The position numbers and the translations under genes were made by a program. DNA of 64,000 nt, from assembly GCA_963749485.1 (NCBI GenBank), contig CAVVMV010000004.1, positions 62,001 to 126,000 of the forward strand. Direction: 5' to 3'. This document shows, piece after piece, positions 40,687 to 48,810 of the stretch (the first letter of the stretch is position 1; the number at the start of each line of letters is the position of its first letter). This DNA comes from JAZGGS01 sp963749485. GTDB taxonomy: Bacteria > Bacteroidota > Ignavibacteria > Ignavibacteriales > Ignavibacteriaceae. The notes under the pieces were generated by a model. The model saw only the letters and a list, made by a program, of their open reading frames with translations. It was not told the DNA's origin and searched no databases.

Positions 40687-41312
40687 TCTTCAGGTTCTCC
40701 AAACTTGAATCCGCGATCGGCTGCTGTATCTGCTATATATTTAATTGAATCTATAATAATATCTTTCGATTTGCTGCTATCGTGTAAAACTATAAGTGAA
40801 TTGTTCTGCAAATAATTATCGACTGCAAATTTAACTTTTTCCCAATCATTTTTATAATCATAAGTTACAAGATTCCACATTACAACTTTTAGATTTGTTT
40901 TATTCAGAAGTTTTCTAACAGATAGATTAAACCTGCCGTAAGGCGGTCTAACATGTTTTACATTGTAATTAAATTCATCTGCTAAAATTAAATTTACCTG
41001 TTCTATCTCATTTTTTACCTTATCCTTAGATATCCTGGTTAAATATTTATGACTCAAAGTGTGATTACCAATAGTATGCCCTTCACTTATCAGTTCGTTA
41101 GTTAAACCGGGATGTTTCTTTATATTATTTCCCACACAAAAATGGAGAGCTTTTATATTTAAAGAACTAAGCTGCTCAAGTATTTTTTCTGTTATTCCCG
41201 GGTTTGGTCCGTCATCAAATGTAAGCAGAATTTTGTTGTTGGTGGATTGCCAATAAAACTCATTAAATATCTTCTTAATTATTGCAGGCGGGTTATACAG
41301 GTATCTTGTCAT
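40674..41312 (-). CDS. Polysaccharide deacetylase (NodB homology domain)
   Basis: An intact 212-residue protein: KILLTFDDGPNPGITEKILE (motif 1, metal-binding Asp, about 30-49), SEGHTIGNHTLSHKYLTRIS (motif 2, HxxxH, about 75-95), VRPPYGRFNLSVRKLL (motif 3) and NSLIVLHDSSKS (motif 5). There is no signal peptide, so it may act at the cytoplasmic side or on a lipid-linked sugar. Its start overlaps the rtcB stop by 4 bases. Confidence 0.92.
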   Translation of the reverse strand: MTRYLYNPPAIIKKIFNEFYWQSTNNKILLTFDDGPNPGITEKILEQLSSLNIKALHFCVGNNIKKHPGLTNELISEGHTIGNHTLSHKYLTRISKDKVKNEIEQVNLILADEFNYNVKHVRPPYGRFNLSVRKLLNKTNLKVVMWNLVTYDYKNDWEKVKFAVDNYLQNNSLIVLHDSSKSKDIIIDSIKYIADTAADRGFKFGEPEECLK

Positions 41313-42763
41313 CCTTTTATAACACCAATCGGTCTTATCTTTGCAACTTTACGTGTTATCCCTTCGTTGTGCATTACATTTACAACATCGGCAACATCTT
41401 TATAAGCGCCGGGCATTTCTTCTGCAATAGTTTTGTAACCTTTTGCCTGGATGACTATTCCTTTTTCGTTCAGTTCTTTCATAAGGTCTCTCCCCTTTGC
41501 ATTTTTCATTGCCTTTCGCCTGCTAAGGTTTCTGCCTGCACCATGGCAACTGCTTCCAAAAGTTTCTTCCATCGCTTTTTCTGTTCCAACAGCAATATAC
41601 GAATACCTGCCCATATCACCTGGTATAAGTACCGGCTGCCCTACACTTTTATATTTTTCAGGAATAAGTTTACTGCCAGGTGGGAAGGCACGCGTTGCAC
41701 CTTTACGATGAACGCATACATTTTTTTCTTCATTCCCGATTTTATGTTTTTCTATTTTTGCAATGTTGTGGCAGACATCGTAAACTAATCTGAAACCTAA
41801 TTCAGTTTCGCTCATGTTAAAAATTTCCTTAAACGCTTTTTTTGCCAGGTTCATAATAACCTGCCTGTTGTTCCAGGCAAAGTTTGCTGCCGCCTGCATA
41901 GCGGAAAGATAATCCTCTCCTTCACTTGATTGAATTGGTGCACAAGCCAGTTGCCTGTCCGGCAAGCTAAAACCATATTTGCTGCTAGCTTGTAAAATAA
42001 TTTTAAGATAATCATCACATACCTGATAACCTAAACCACGTGAACCTGTATGAATGAGCAGAACAACCTGGTCTTTATACAAACCGAACACTTCGGCAGT
42101 TTTTTCATCATATATATTTTCAACAACATCTACTTCAAGAAAATGATTGCCGGAGCCGAGAGTTCCAACCTGGTCAGCTCCACGCTCCATTGCTCTTTTA
42201 CTTACTGCATCCGTATCAGCATTTTTTAGAGTTCCGCTTTCCTCTGTAAATTCGATATCTCCAGGGCTACCTAAATCATGTTCCAGCGCCCATTCCGAAC
42301 CCTTCATTAATACATTTTTAAGATCTTTGGTAGATAATTTTTTAATTGCACCACTTGCACCAACTCCGGTTGGAATGTACTCAAATAATTTGGAAACAAG
42401 TTTTTCGATCTTCTTTTTAACGGTAACAGCGTTTAATTTTGTAACAGCAAGCCGCACTCCGCAATTTATATCGTAACCAACACCTCCGGGCGAGATCACA
42501 CCTTCATTAAGATTTGTTGCTGCCACTCCGCCAATCGGAAATCCGTAGCCCCAATGAATATCAGGCATAGCAAGACTGTATTTTTCTATGCCGGGCAGAT
42601 GAGCAACGTTCATAACTTGTTTAAGTGCATCACCGGTTTTAAGATTTTTATTTATCATTTCTTCAGATATATAAACCCTGCCAGGTACATTCATTTTACC
42701 TGATGCAGGTATCTCCCAAACATTCTCTCTTATTTTAATAAGTTCAATTCCGCCTATAATCAT
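41309..42763 (-). CDS. rtcB: RNA-splicing ligase RtcB
   Basis: An intact 484-residue protein of family length. Motifs in order: GVGYDINCGVRLAVTKLN (metal-binding Cys and Asp, about 92-109), GTLGSGNHFLEVDVV, LLIHTGSRGLGYQVCDDY (His), ERGADQVG, and near the C-terminus SSCHGAGRNLSRRKAMKNAK, where the active-site His forms the GMP intermediate. The enzyme joins RNA 2',3'-cyclic phosphate or 3'-phosphate ends to 5'-OH ends. The archease gene lies 24 bp upstream. Its position at the head of a glycan run is unusual. Confidence 0.97.
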   Translation of the reverse strand: MIIGGIELIKIRENVWEIPASGKMNVPGRVYISEEMINKNLKTGDALKQVMNVAHLPGIEKYSLAMPDIHWGYGFPIGGVAATNLNEGVISPGGVGYDINCGVRLAVTKLNAVTVKKKIEKLVSKLFEYIPTGVGASGAIKKLSTKDLKNVLMKGSEWALEHDLGSPGDIEFTEESGTLKNADTDAVSKRAMERGADQVGTLGSGNHFLEVDVVENIYDEKTAEVFGLYKDQVVLLIHTGSRGLGYQVCDDYLKIILQASSKYGFSLPDRQLACAPIQSSEGEDYLSAMQAAANFAWNNRQVIMNLAKKAFKEIFNMSETELGFRLVYDVCHNIAKIEKHKIGNEEKNVCVHRKGATRAFPPGSKLIPEKYKSVGQPVLIPGDMGRYSYIAVGTEKAMEETFGSSCHGAGRNLSRRKAMKNAKGRDLMKELNEKGIVIQAKGYKTIAEEMPGAYKDVADVVNVMHNEGITRKVAKIRPIGVIKG

Positions 42764-42787
42764 AAAAGACCTCCACCCTTTTGTTTA

Positions 42788-43216
42788 TTAAATATCAAAT
42801 ACAAGAAGAGTAGAAAAAACATTTCCTTTTTTTATTATGTTCATCTGGTGAAAAGTTATTGCTTTTATCTCTTGCTTAAGATGAACTACAGGGTTAAGAT
42901 TATTTCCTTTTAAACTACAAGAGAGAAACCAATCATTTTCTTTTTTTCCTATCGATAAATCATCCACCGAGTAACATAACCATTTTTTTGTGAGGAGATA
43001 GTAATTCAATTCGCTTAAAAAATCAACAAGAAGCTGCTCTTTGCTAAAGGAAGTTAATTTTATCTTTTTGAATTTACCTTGGTTAAAAGTTGTTTCATCA
43101 ATTACCGAAGTTAACCATGCTTCTGAAGATGCTTTAAAAAGTTCTTCAAAACTTTCACCTGAAACTTCAAAAGCAATATCTGCTGTGTGATCTATTTGTT
43201 TATAACTTCCGGACAT
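42788..43216 (-). CDS. Archease
   Basis: About 142 residues from the ATG at 43216 (MSGSYKQIDHTADIAFEVSG), which fits the family opening better than an in-frame start 36 bases upstream. The acidic metal-binding residues (DHTAD) and the final V.DI (TLLVFDI) are present. ELFKASSEAWLTSVID lies near the N-terminus. Archease speeds RtcB guanylylation and allows multiple turnovers. Its adjacency to rtcB gives the classic functional pair. Confidence 0.93.
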   Translation of the reverse strand: MSGSYKQIDHTADIAFEVSGESFEELFKASSEAWLTSVIDETTFNQGKFKKIKLTSFSKEQLLVDFLSELNYYLLTKKWLCYSVDDLSIGKKENDWFLSCSLKGNNLNPVVHLKQEIKAITFHQMNIIKKGNVFSTLLVFDI

Positions 43217-43355
43217 TTTAAAGCTGATAAATTTAATACATAATTTAATCAACCTTCTATTAAAATGAATTATTGAAAAGCGTAGCTAACAAATTAAATA
43301 TTGTATAGAATACTTATATTTGCCAACCAATTTTTTCCTGAATTAAATAACCCGG

Positions 43356-44214
43356 ATGAAACATTTATCTGAACATCAACAAGGATTAATAGCAATATTT
43401 TTTGCTGCAATTCTGTGGAGTAGCGGCGGTTTGCTTGTTAAGTTAATTACACTTACGCCAATGCAGATCTCGTTTTTCAGATGCTGCAGTTGCAGCAGCA
43501 ACATTTGGGGTTATTTTCAGAAGGAAAATATTAAAAGTTAACTCGTTCACATTTTTAAATTCTATTTTTTATGCTGCAGTTTTAATTTTTTTCGTACTTG
43601 CAACAAAGACCACCACAGCCGCAAATGCTATTTTCCTGCAATCCACTGCACCAATTTATGTATTAATATTTGAACCAATCATCAACAAAACTAAATATCA
43701 AAAAGCAAATACTATAACTGTTGCAGTTTGTTTAGTGGGAATGGTTTTGTTTTTCATGGGAGATCTAAAACCAGGTGAACTTGACGGAAACATTTACGGT
43801 TTGCTTGCAGGAATATTCTTTGCATCATTTTTTCTGGGAATGAGAAAGAACGGGAAAGAGTACCAGCAGAGCAGTATTTTTTGGGGCAATGTTCTGGTTG
43901 CAATAATTTGCCTTCCGTTTATCTTTTCTTTAACAGAGTTAGCTTTTTCTGATTTGTGGAGGGTTAGTTTTTTAGGAATGTTCCAGATTGCAATTGCTTA
44001 TGCAATATTTACTTTCGGGTTAAAAAGAGTTTATGCTGTTGAAGCATCAATAATTTCGATGATAGAACCGGTGCTAAATCCAGTGTGGGTTCTTATTGGT
44101 TATGGCGAGGTTCCTGCTGTTAACGCTATTGCGGGAGGTGTGATAATCATCGCAGCAATTACAATCCGAACTGTGCAAATGGGACGGACTTTATTCAGCA
44201 GGCGAGTTAAATAA
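43356..44214 (+). CDS. EamA/DMT-family transporter, frameshifted
   Basis: It opens HLSEHQQGLIAIFFAAILWSSGGLLVKLI, then a frame change near 43480. The joined protein of about 286 residues has ten short hydrophobic helices in two EamA halves (IFYAAVLIFFVLATKTTTAANA, then FLGMFQIAIAYAIFTFGLKR and SMIEPVLNPVWVLIGYGEVP). The glycine-rich EP..NP pattern near the end is typical. These exporters carry amino acids or other metabolites. The substrate is not predictable. Confidence 0.87.
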
Positions 44215-44219
44215 AAATA

Positions 44220-44771
44220 CTAAAGCAGTCTTGCTTTAGAATATTTAATTTCGTTTATTTTTTCTCCTTTATTATAAGTGATTACAGATGTTGGAGCCCC
44301 TGTAGCAGCATAGGTGCTCCATCTTCCTATTTTATATCCTTCAACAAAATAGCCCTCTTCTTTTACTGTTCCGTTTTCATAAAACCAGGTCCATTTACCT
44401 TGAGGTTTATCATCTCTAAAACCTCCCATAGATTCCAATTTACCTGAACCATAAAAATATTTCCATTTCCCTGCATTCTTATTGTTTTTAAGTAAACCGT
44501 AAACGGCAATTTTACCTGAAGTTGATGTAAGACAGAACTCCCCGTTTTTTAATCCTTTTTCTACTTCATATTCTAAAATTTGACTATCCAGAGTATCAAG
44601 TATTCTTCCGGTAAACGGAGCTTCTTCTCCTTCTTTATAGATAAGACCTTCTTCGATGTAGATGTTATGAGTACTGCGATAAGACTTACATCCGAATAAG
44701 AGTAAGGATGAAAAGATAATTAAGATAAAGTATTTCGATAAAGATGTTATGCCCTCACAAACATCCCTCAT
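44220..44771 (-). CDS. Lipoprotein with MORN-type (YwqK-like) repeats
   Basis: An intact 183-residue protein: a signal with FILIIFSSLLLFGC (lipobox Cys at about 28), then repeated units of the form GxWKYFYxxGxLxxxGxF: AGKWKYFYGSGKLESMGGF, QGKWTWFYENGTVKEEGYF and IGRWSTYAATGAPTS. These are the MORN_2/YwqK repeats, short beta-hairpins. The first residues before the signal are long for a lipoprotein, so a later start is possible. The function is unknown, and the name antitoxin sometimes attached to such proteins is not supported here. Confidence 0.82.
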   Translation of the reverse strand: MRDVCEGITSLSKYFILIIFSSLLLFGCKSYRSTHNIYIEEGLIYKEGEEAPFTGRILDTLDSQILEYEVEKGLKNGEFCLTSTSGKIAVYGLLKNNKNAGKWKYFYGSGKLESMGGFRDDKPQGKWTWFYENGTVKEEGYFVEGYKIGRWSTYAATGAPTSVITYNKGEKINEIKYSKARLL

Positions 44772-45348
44772 AAGAACTCCTTTACTATATTTAGATAGAA
44801 TAATCCGCTAAGAAGATCTTGTTACTGTTAATATTGATATCGAAATGTTTTGTTTAGTAAGCCAGTTTGTGACACACAAAACTGTAAATAGTTTAAGCAA
44901 AATATCTAAAAAACAGAAGATCAGGCTTAATTAGACTACTTTTTTATTCACAAAAGCCATTCCAGTAAAATTCATTGAGTTTTTAACAAATTTATTAAGT
45001 TTCTGCTAATCGAATGTTTAGGAATGAAACGCCAAAAAATTATTATTTGAGAATGAGACACTATTTATAAAGAAAATAATCCATAAATGTGCGCTCTAGC
45101 TGTTACCTCCTAATGGCATATACATTACAGATAATATCGCTTGATTTTCCTCTTCGTCTTTCTAAGAATTATTTTAATCGAAGATATTTTTAAATTGTTG
45201 TTTCAGGTTGGTCGTATGAGTTTATTAATAAGATAATGTAACGATTTGGAACAAAAATATATTATTCACTTTGGTTTTAATGCAAAATATCAATTGGCAC
45301 ATTTATTGGCAATTGGACAACAAACTATTTCAAAACGAGGGCAAAGTA
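44772..45348. other. Divergent intergenic region, no gene seen
   Basis: About 577 A/T-rich bases lie between divergent genes. No conserved RNA fold, tRNA or long frame was found. It probably holds the promoters of both flanking genes, but no -35/-10 pair stood out. Confidence 0.5.
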
Positions 45349-45732
45349 ATGGAAGCGTTAGAAAAATCTTTTGAGTGTGGCTTTTTGATAACAAAACTTA
45401 AACTTAAAAAAGCAACAATTTTAGAAGCACTGGAATTCAAGTCTGAACTAGACGAAGAAATTCTTAAGGGAAATCACAATATTATAATTGATTTGGGTTC
45501 TTGCGAATTTCTTGATTCAACTTTTATCGGGGTTTTAGTTGTAACCTGGAAGAAGTTAAAAACTTTGGGAGGTAAATTCAAACTTGTAAAACCAGGTAAT
45601 TTTACGAAATCAGTTTTCCATTTAACCGGAACAATTGAACTTTTTGAAACATATGAATCGCGTGAAGAAGCTTTAAGCAGTTTCGTTACTCCAATTCAAG
45701 ATTACAGTAAAAGAAATATTAAAACCGTGTAG
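45349..45732 (+). CDS. STAS-domain (anti-anti-sigma factor-like) protein
   Basis: About 127 residues from the ATG at 45349, chosen because GAGG lies 9 bases upstream and because MEALEKSFECGFLITKLKLK is the usual STAS opening. An in-frame start at 45271 would add a 26-residue tail with no match. The core has NIIIDLGSCEFLDSTFIGVL, where the Ser in DST is the site phosphorylated by partner kinases, and KLKTLGGKFKLVKPGN. No anti-sigma kinase or phosphatase is beside it, and a role in partner switching is inferred from the family. A pilin-like gene follows 43 bp later. Confidence 0.85.
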   Translation: MEALEKSFECGFLITKLKLKKATILEALEFKSELDEEILKGNHNIIIDLGSCEFLDSTFIGVLVVTWKKLKTLGGKFKLVKPGNFTKSVFHLTGTIELFETYESREEALSSFVTPIQDYSKRNIKTV

Positions 45733-45775
45733 TGAAATCTTTTGAAGATAATTCAGGCAAATTGAAAAAATTTGT

Positions 45776-46191
45776 ATGCTTGAACAAACAAATAAATTAC
45801 TGAGAAAAAATCGGACAGCAACAATTACTTTTAGTGGTATTGGGGTTAATAATAGTCGGTATCGCTCTCGGTTTATCCAACCAGCTATTTGATTCACATG
45901 CGGAAGATTCTAATAAAGATAGTATTGCATCCGAATTAGTGAATTTAGGTACCAATGGCACAGCAATTCTTTAACAAACCAGCTGAAATGGGTGGGGGCA
46001 ACCAGAGTTTTATAAATTGGATTATTCCTGCTGAATTAGATTCTTCAACAAGTGGTATTTATGAAATTGCAACGGTGATAAACAAATCGATGGTTATTTC
46101 CGGCACTCCGTTTCCTCAAAGCGGTTATAGCTGGTATCTTCAATCAACCATTACAAAAACCAAGATTGAAACAGAAGTAATGCTATTATAA
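45776..46191 (+). CDS. Type IV pilin-like or other single-helix membrane protein, frameshifted
   Basis: From the ATG at 45776 a short start (LEQTNKLLRK) passes a frame change near 45808 into QQQLLLVVLGLIIVGIALGL, a single N-terminal hydrophobic helix, then SNQLFDSHAEDSNKDSIASE and another shift near 45952 into AQQFFNKPAEMGGGNQSFIN. This is the layout of pseudopilin-like proteins, a hydrophobic helix followed by a helix and sheet, but there is no clear G-F/E prepilin cleavage motif. The total is about 138 residues. Unknown function. Confidence 0.55.
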
Positions 46192-46220
46192 AAAATTGAT
46201 TTTCCTCCTCGGGAATTAAC

Positions 46221-46278
46221 AAAATCCAGTTGATCATTTAAACTTTAAAAGTGTGATGATTAACCGGATTTTTTTATT
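46221..46278 (+). terminator. Hairpin terminator upstream of tRNA-Gly
   Basis: AATCCAGTTGATCAT pairs with ATGATTAACCGGATT over 15 positions (one mismatch, one G-T) and is followed by a run of T residues. It ends the STAS/pilin-like unit. Confidence 0.7.
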
Positions 46279-46305
46279 TTAAATGAACTTAATATTAATA
46301 GCTTT

Positions 46306-46398
46306 GCGGGCGTAAATCAGTTGGTAGAGTGTCAGCTTCCCAAGCTGGATGTCGCGCCTGCCTGCTGGCAGGCAGGGGTTCGAATCCCGTCGCCCGCT
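46306..46398 (+). tRNA. tRNA-Gly (anticodon CCC) with an inserted 20-nt palindrome
   Basis: The acceptor stem is GCGGGCG (46306-46312) with CGCCCGC (46391-46397). The anticodon arm is TCAGC-TTCCCAA-GCTGG, giving anticodon CCC. The T-loop TTCGAAT and CCCGT strand are present. Between the anticodon arm and the T-loop lies a 20-base perfect palindrome that a normal tRNA-Gly lacks. Removing it restores an ordinary 73-base gene with the T-stem GCGGG/CCCGT. With it the variable region becomes a long hairpin, as in class II tRNAs, or the T-stem is interrupted. CCA is not encoded. The gene may still be functional, or it may be a damaged copy. Confidence 0.85.
46357..46376. repeat. 20-nt GC-rich palindrome inside tRNA-Gly
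   Basis: CCTGCCTGC-TG-GCAGGCAGG, a 9-bp perfect inverted repeat with a 2-base centre. It is far richer in G+C than the surrounding AT-rich DNA. No second copy was found in the window. A related short pattern in mutL belongs to conserved coding sequence. Confidence 0.9.
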
Positions 46399-46622
46399 CA
46401 TTTTTCGGTTCATTTAATTAGATTATAACTTGCAAGTTAATAGGTTTGTAACTACCAATTAAACACTGTATCTTAAAAGTGTGCTGAATTAAAATTTAGA
46501 TCAGAGTACACTCCAAATCGTCCTCCGATTTCTAATCGTATTTTTTTTACAGCGGCAAGGTCCGGCTTATTCATTAGCTGTAGACCGGTAATTATTTAAT
46601 ATTTAATCTTAAAGGAGTAAAA

Positions 46623-46901
46623 ATGAATATCTATGTGGGCAATTTATCCCCCAGCGTTAGCGATGAAGATCTTAATGGCTTGTTTTCTGAGCACGGTAAT
46701 GTTAGCAGTGCAAAGGTCATTCGTGATAACTACACTCAGACATCGAGGGGATTTGGATTTGTTGAAATGCCCGGGCAGACTGAAGCACAAAAAGCTATCG
46801 ATACCTTAAACTCACATGAGCTTAAAGGAAATAAGATTGTTGTGAATGAGGCGCGACCAAAAAGGGACAGAGGAGATGGCGGAAGAGGAAGACGCTTCTA
46901 A
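46623..46901 (+). CDS. RRM-domain RNA-binding protein
   Basis: An intact 92-residue protein with one RRM: RNP2 IYVGNL (2-7), RNP1 RGFGFVEM (about 42-49), and a Gly/Arg tail (KRDRGDGGRGRRF). AAGGAG lies 7 bases before the ATG. Single-RRM proteins with a glycine-rich tail are known in cyanobacteria, where many are cold-induced, and occur in Bacteroidota-related groups. A role in RNA chaperoning or stability is inferred. A long leader of over 200 bases separates it from tRNA-Gly. Confidence 0.95.
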   Translation: MNIYVGNLSPSVSDEDLNGLFSEHGNVSSAKVIRDNYTQTSRGFGFVEMPGQTEAQKAIDTLNSHELKGNKIVVNEARPKRDRGDGGRGRRF

Positions 46902-46927
46902 ATTTTTCTTAATTTCACCTTATTTAT

Positions 46928-46951
46928 GCCGCAATTTTTTGCGGCTTTTTT
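46928..46951 (+). terminator. Rho-independent terminator after the first RRM gene
   Basis: Stem GCCGCAA / TTGCGGC with a 4-base T loop, followed by a run of T residues, 26 bases after the stop. Confidence 0.9.
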
Positions 46952-47044
46952 ATCAAATTTATAAAAAGCAATAAAACCGCTCCGGGTTTAATTCGCTAAT
47001 TATAACAAGAAACTATTTTACATTAAAAAAACAGGGAGTGTGGA

Positions 47045-47362
47045 ATGAAGATATTTGTGGGTAACTTATCTCACGATGTAAAAGATGAAGAACTTAATAC
47101 TTTGTTTTCAGAATACGGTCGCGTAAGCAGTGTTAAAATCATTCGCGATATGTTTAGTCAGGTATCGAAAGGATTTGGATTTGTTGAAATGCCCGGAAAG
47201 GTTGAGGCTAAAAAAGCTCTTGATAACTTGAACACATTCGAACTTAAAGGAAAGAAACTTGTCGTAAACGAAGCAAGACCTGAGCGGGACAGCAGAAGAG
47301 GTGGTAGAAAAGGTAGCAATCGTAAAGGTGGTCCTCCCAGTGGTGGAAGAAGACGATATTAA
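47045..47362 (+). CDS. RRM-domain RNA-binding protein, paralogue
   Basis: An intact 105-residue RRM protein: RNP2 IFVGNL, RNP1 KGFGFVEM and a longer Gly/Lys/Arg tail (RRGGRKGSNRKGGPPSGG). It is closely similar to the first RRM protein along its whole length, and the two genes are separated by a terminator and about 140 bases, so they are tandem duplicates. Separate expression is likely. Confidence 0.95.
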   Translation: MKIFVGNLSHDVKDEELNTLFSEYGRVSSVKIIRDMFSQVSKGFGFVEMPGKVEAKKALDNLNTFELKGKKLVVNEARPERDSRRGGRKGSNRKGGPPSGGRRRY

Positions 47363-47433
47363 TATAAATTAGAATAAACCTTTAAGTGCAGTATATTCGT
47401 ACAGATTTATTGTTAATTAATCTTTAGAAAAAA

Positions 47434-47503
47434 ATGAATATCTACGTTGGCAATATTAACACCGGAAGTAAACGAAACCAGACTTTTTAATTCTTCATTT
47501 TAA
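47434..47503 (+). pseudogene. Remnant of a third RRM gene
   Basis: The opening ATG gives MNIYVGN, matching the first RRM protein's start almost exactly. One frame change then gives TPEVNETRLFNSSF and a stop. The rest of the RRM, including RNP1, is absent, so this is a truncated copy that cannot encode a working domain. Confidence 0.65.
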
Positions 47504-47571
47504 TGCTTTGTACAATTAAACATCGTTGGGAGTACTTTTATTCATGATAGGTTCAAACCACAGTAATTAAA

Positions 47572-48432
47572 ATGATAATTACTAAGCAGTTTACAAACCG
47601 TGATAATAAATCTCTGGATCAATACTTCCAGGAAATTAGTAAGATTGATCTTTTAACTGCCGAAGAGGAGATTGATTTAGCGACACTCATAAAGACGGGG
47701 GATAAAGTTGCACAGGAAAAATTAATCAAAGCTAATTTACGATTTGTGGTTAGTGTAGCAAAGCAGTTCCAAAATCAAGGTCTTTCTCTCGGTGATTTAA
47801 TTAATGAAGGTAATATTGGCTTAATAAAAGCAGCTCAGAAGTTTGATGTAACACGTGGATTCAAGTTTATCTCTTATGCCGTGTGGTGGGTAAGACAGGG
47901 TATTATGCAGGCAATTGCCGATCAGCAAAGAGTTGTTCGTTTGCCGTTGAATAGATTTAGTCTTCTCACTAAAATCAGTAAGGCATCCAAAGTTTTAGAA
48001 CAGGAATATGAAAGAAAGCCTTCTACGGAAGAGCTTGCTCATTACCTTGAGATAACTATCGATGAAGTATCATTTACACAACAAACATCCGGGCGTCAGT
48101 TATCGATTGATGCACCCCTGACAAGTAGTAATGATAGTAACAATAGCTTATTAGATGTTATTCCGGATAACAAGAATACACTACCTGATAAGGAATTAAT
48201 GCAGGAGTCTTTAAGGAGTGAAGTAGAATATATTCTTGCTAAGCTTACAGAAAGAGAAGCTGAAGTGATAAAGCTTTCTTATGGAATTGGTCGTGAGAAA
48301 TCGGCTACCCTGGAAGAAATTGGTGAACAATTCAATCTTACCAGGGAGAGGATAAGACAAATTAAAGAAAAAGGTTTAAGTAAATTAAGAATTTCGAAAA
48401 GAAGTAACCAGTTAAGAAAATTCCTGGGATAA
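47572..48432 (+). CDS. RNA polymerase primary-type sigma factor (RpoD/SigA group)
   Basis: An intact 286-residue sigma70 without the long N-terminal region 1.1. Region 1.2 SLDQYFQEISKIDLLTAEEE, region 2 NLRFVVSVAKQFQNQGLSLGDLINEGNIGL and KFISYAVWWVRQGIMQAIAD, region 3 VRLPLNRFSLLTKISKASKV, and region 4 EREAEVIKLSYGIGREKSAT with the helix-turn-helix LEEIGEQFNLTRERIRQIKE are all present. This short form is the principal sigma factor in Bacteroidota-type bacteria. Whether it is the only one in this genome cannot be told from the window. Confidence 0.94.
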   Translation: MIITKQFTNRDNKSLDQYFQEISKIDLLTAEEEIDLATLIKTGDKVAQEKLIKANLRFVVSVAKQFQNQGLSLGDLINEGNIGLIKAAQKFDVTRGFKFISYAVWWVRQGIMQAIADQQRVVRLPLNRFSLLTKISKASKVLEQEYERKPSTEELAHYLEITIDEVSFTQQTSGRQLSIDAPLTSSNDSNNSLLDVIPDNKNTLPDKELMQESLRSEVEYILAKLTEREAEVIKLSYGIGREKSATLEEIGEQFNLTRERIRQIKEKGLSKLRISKRSNQLRKFLG

Positions 48433-48652
48433 GAGCAAAATAAATAGTGCGAACCTTATCTATTGACCGAGCAATCTTCCAAGCAGACCACATTTACCAT
48501 TACTTTCCAACCTTGGCACGTATTTTTATGTAATATTTTTTGTGATTTTGTTTCTAAACATAACTTAAATGTTTTTCTTAACGGATAGTTGAATAATATT
48601 TGGTTTTATAATAGAAAAATCTAATATTTGTGCTCTAAAATTTTGAATCTCG

Positions 48653-48727
48653 GGGAGCTTAGCTCAGTTGGTTTAGAGCGCCTGCCTTACAAGCAGGAGG
48701 TCATAGGTTCGACTCCTATAGCTCCCA
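48653..48727 (+). tRNA. tRNA-Val (anticodon TAC)
   Basis: Acceptor GGGAGCT/AGCTCCC, anticodon arm CCTGC-CTTACAA-GCAGG, T-arm ATAGG-TTCGACT-CCTAT. A regular 75-base tRNA without insertion. CCA is not encoded. Confidence 0.96.
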
Positions 48728-48810
48728 CAACATTCCAGCAACTAGTTAGTTGTTTTGGTTTATCGGATTTCCACTAGATACGCATTGAACATAATTGTAA
48801 GTAGAGGAAA

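Noticed and set aside
44220..44771. MORN/YwqK lipoprotein as a toxin-antitoxin antitoxin
   Set aside because: The name comes from automatic annotation of the repeat. No toxin gene is adjacent and the protein is an outer lipoprotein.
44772..45348. Possible small RNA in the 577-base divergent region
   Set aside because: No stable fold with a terminator and no known RNA family pattern was visible.
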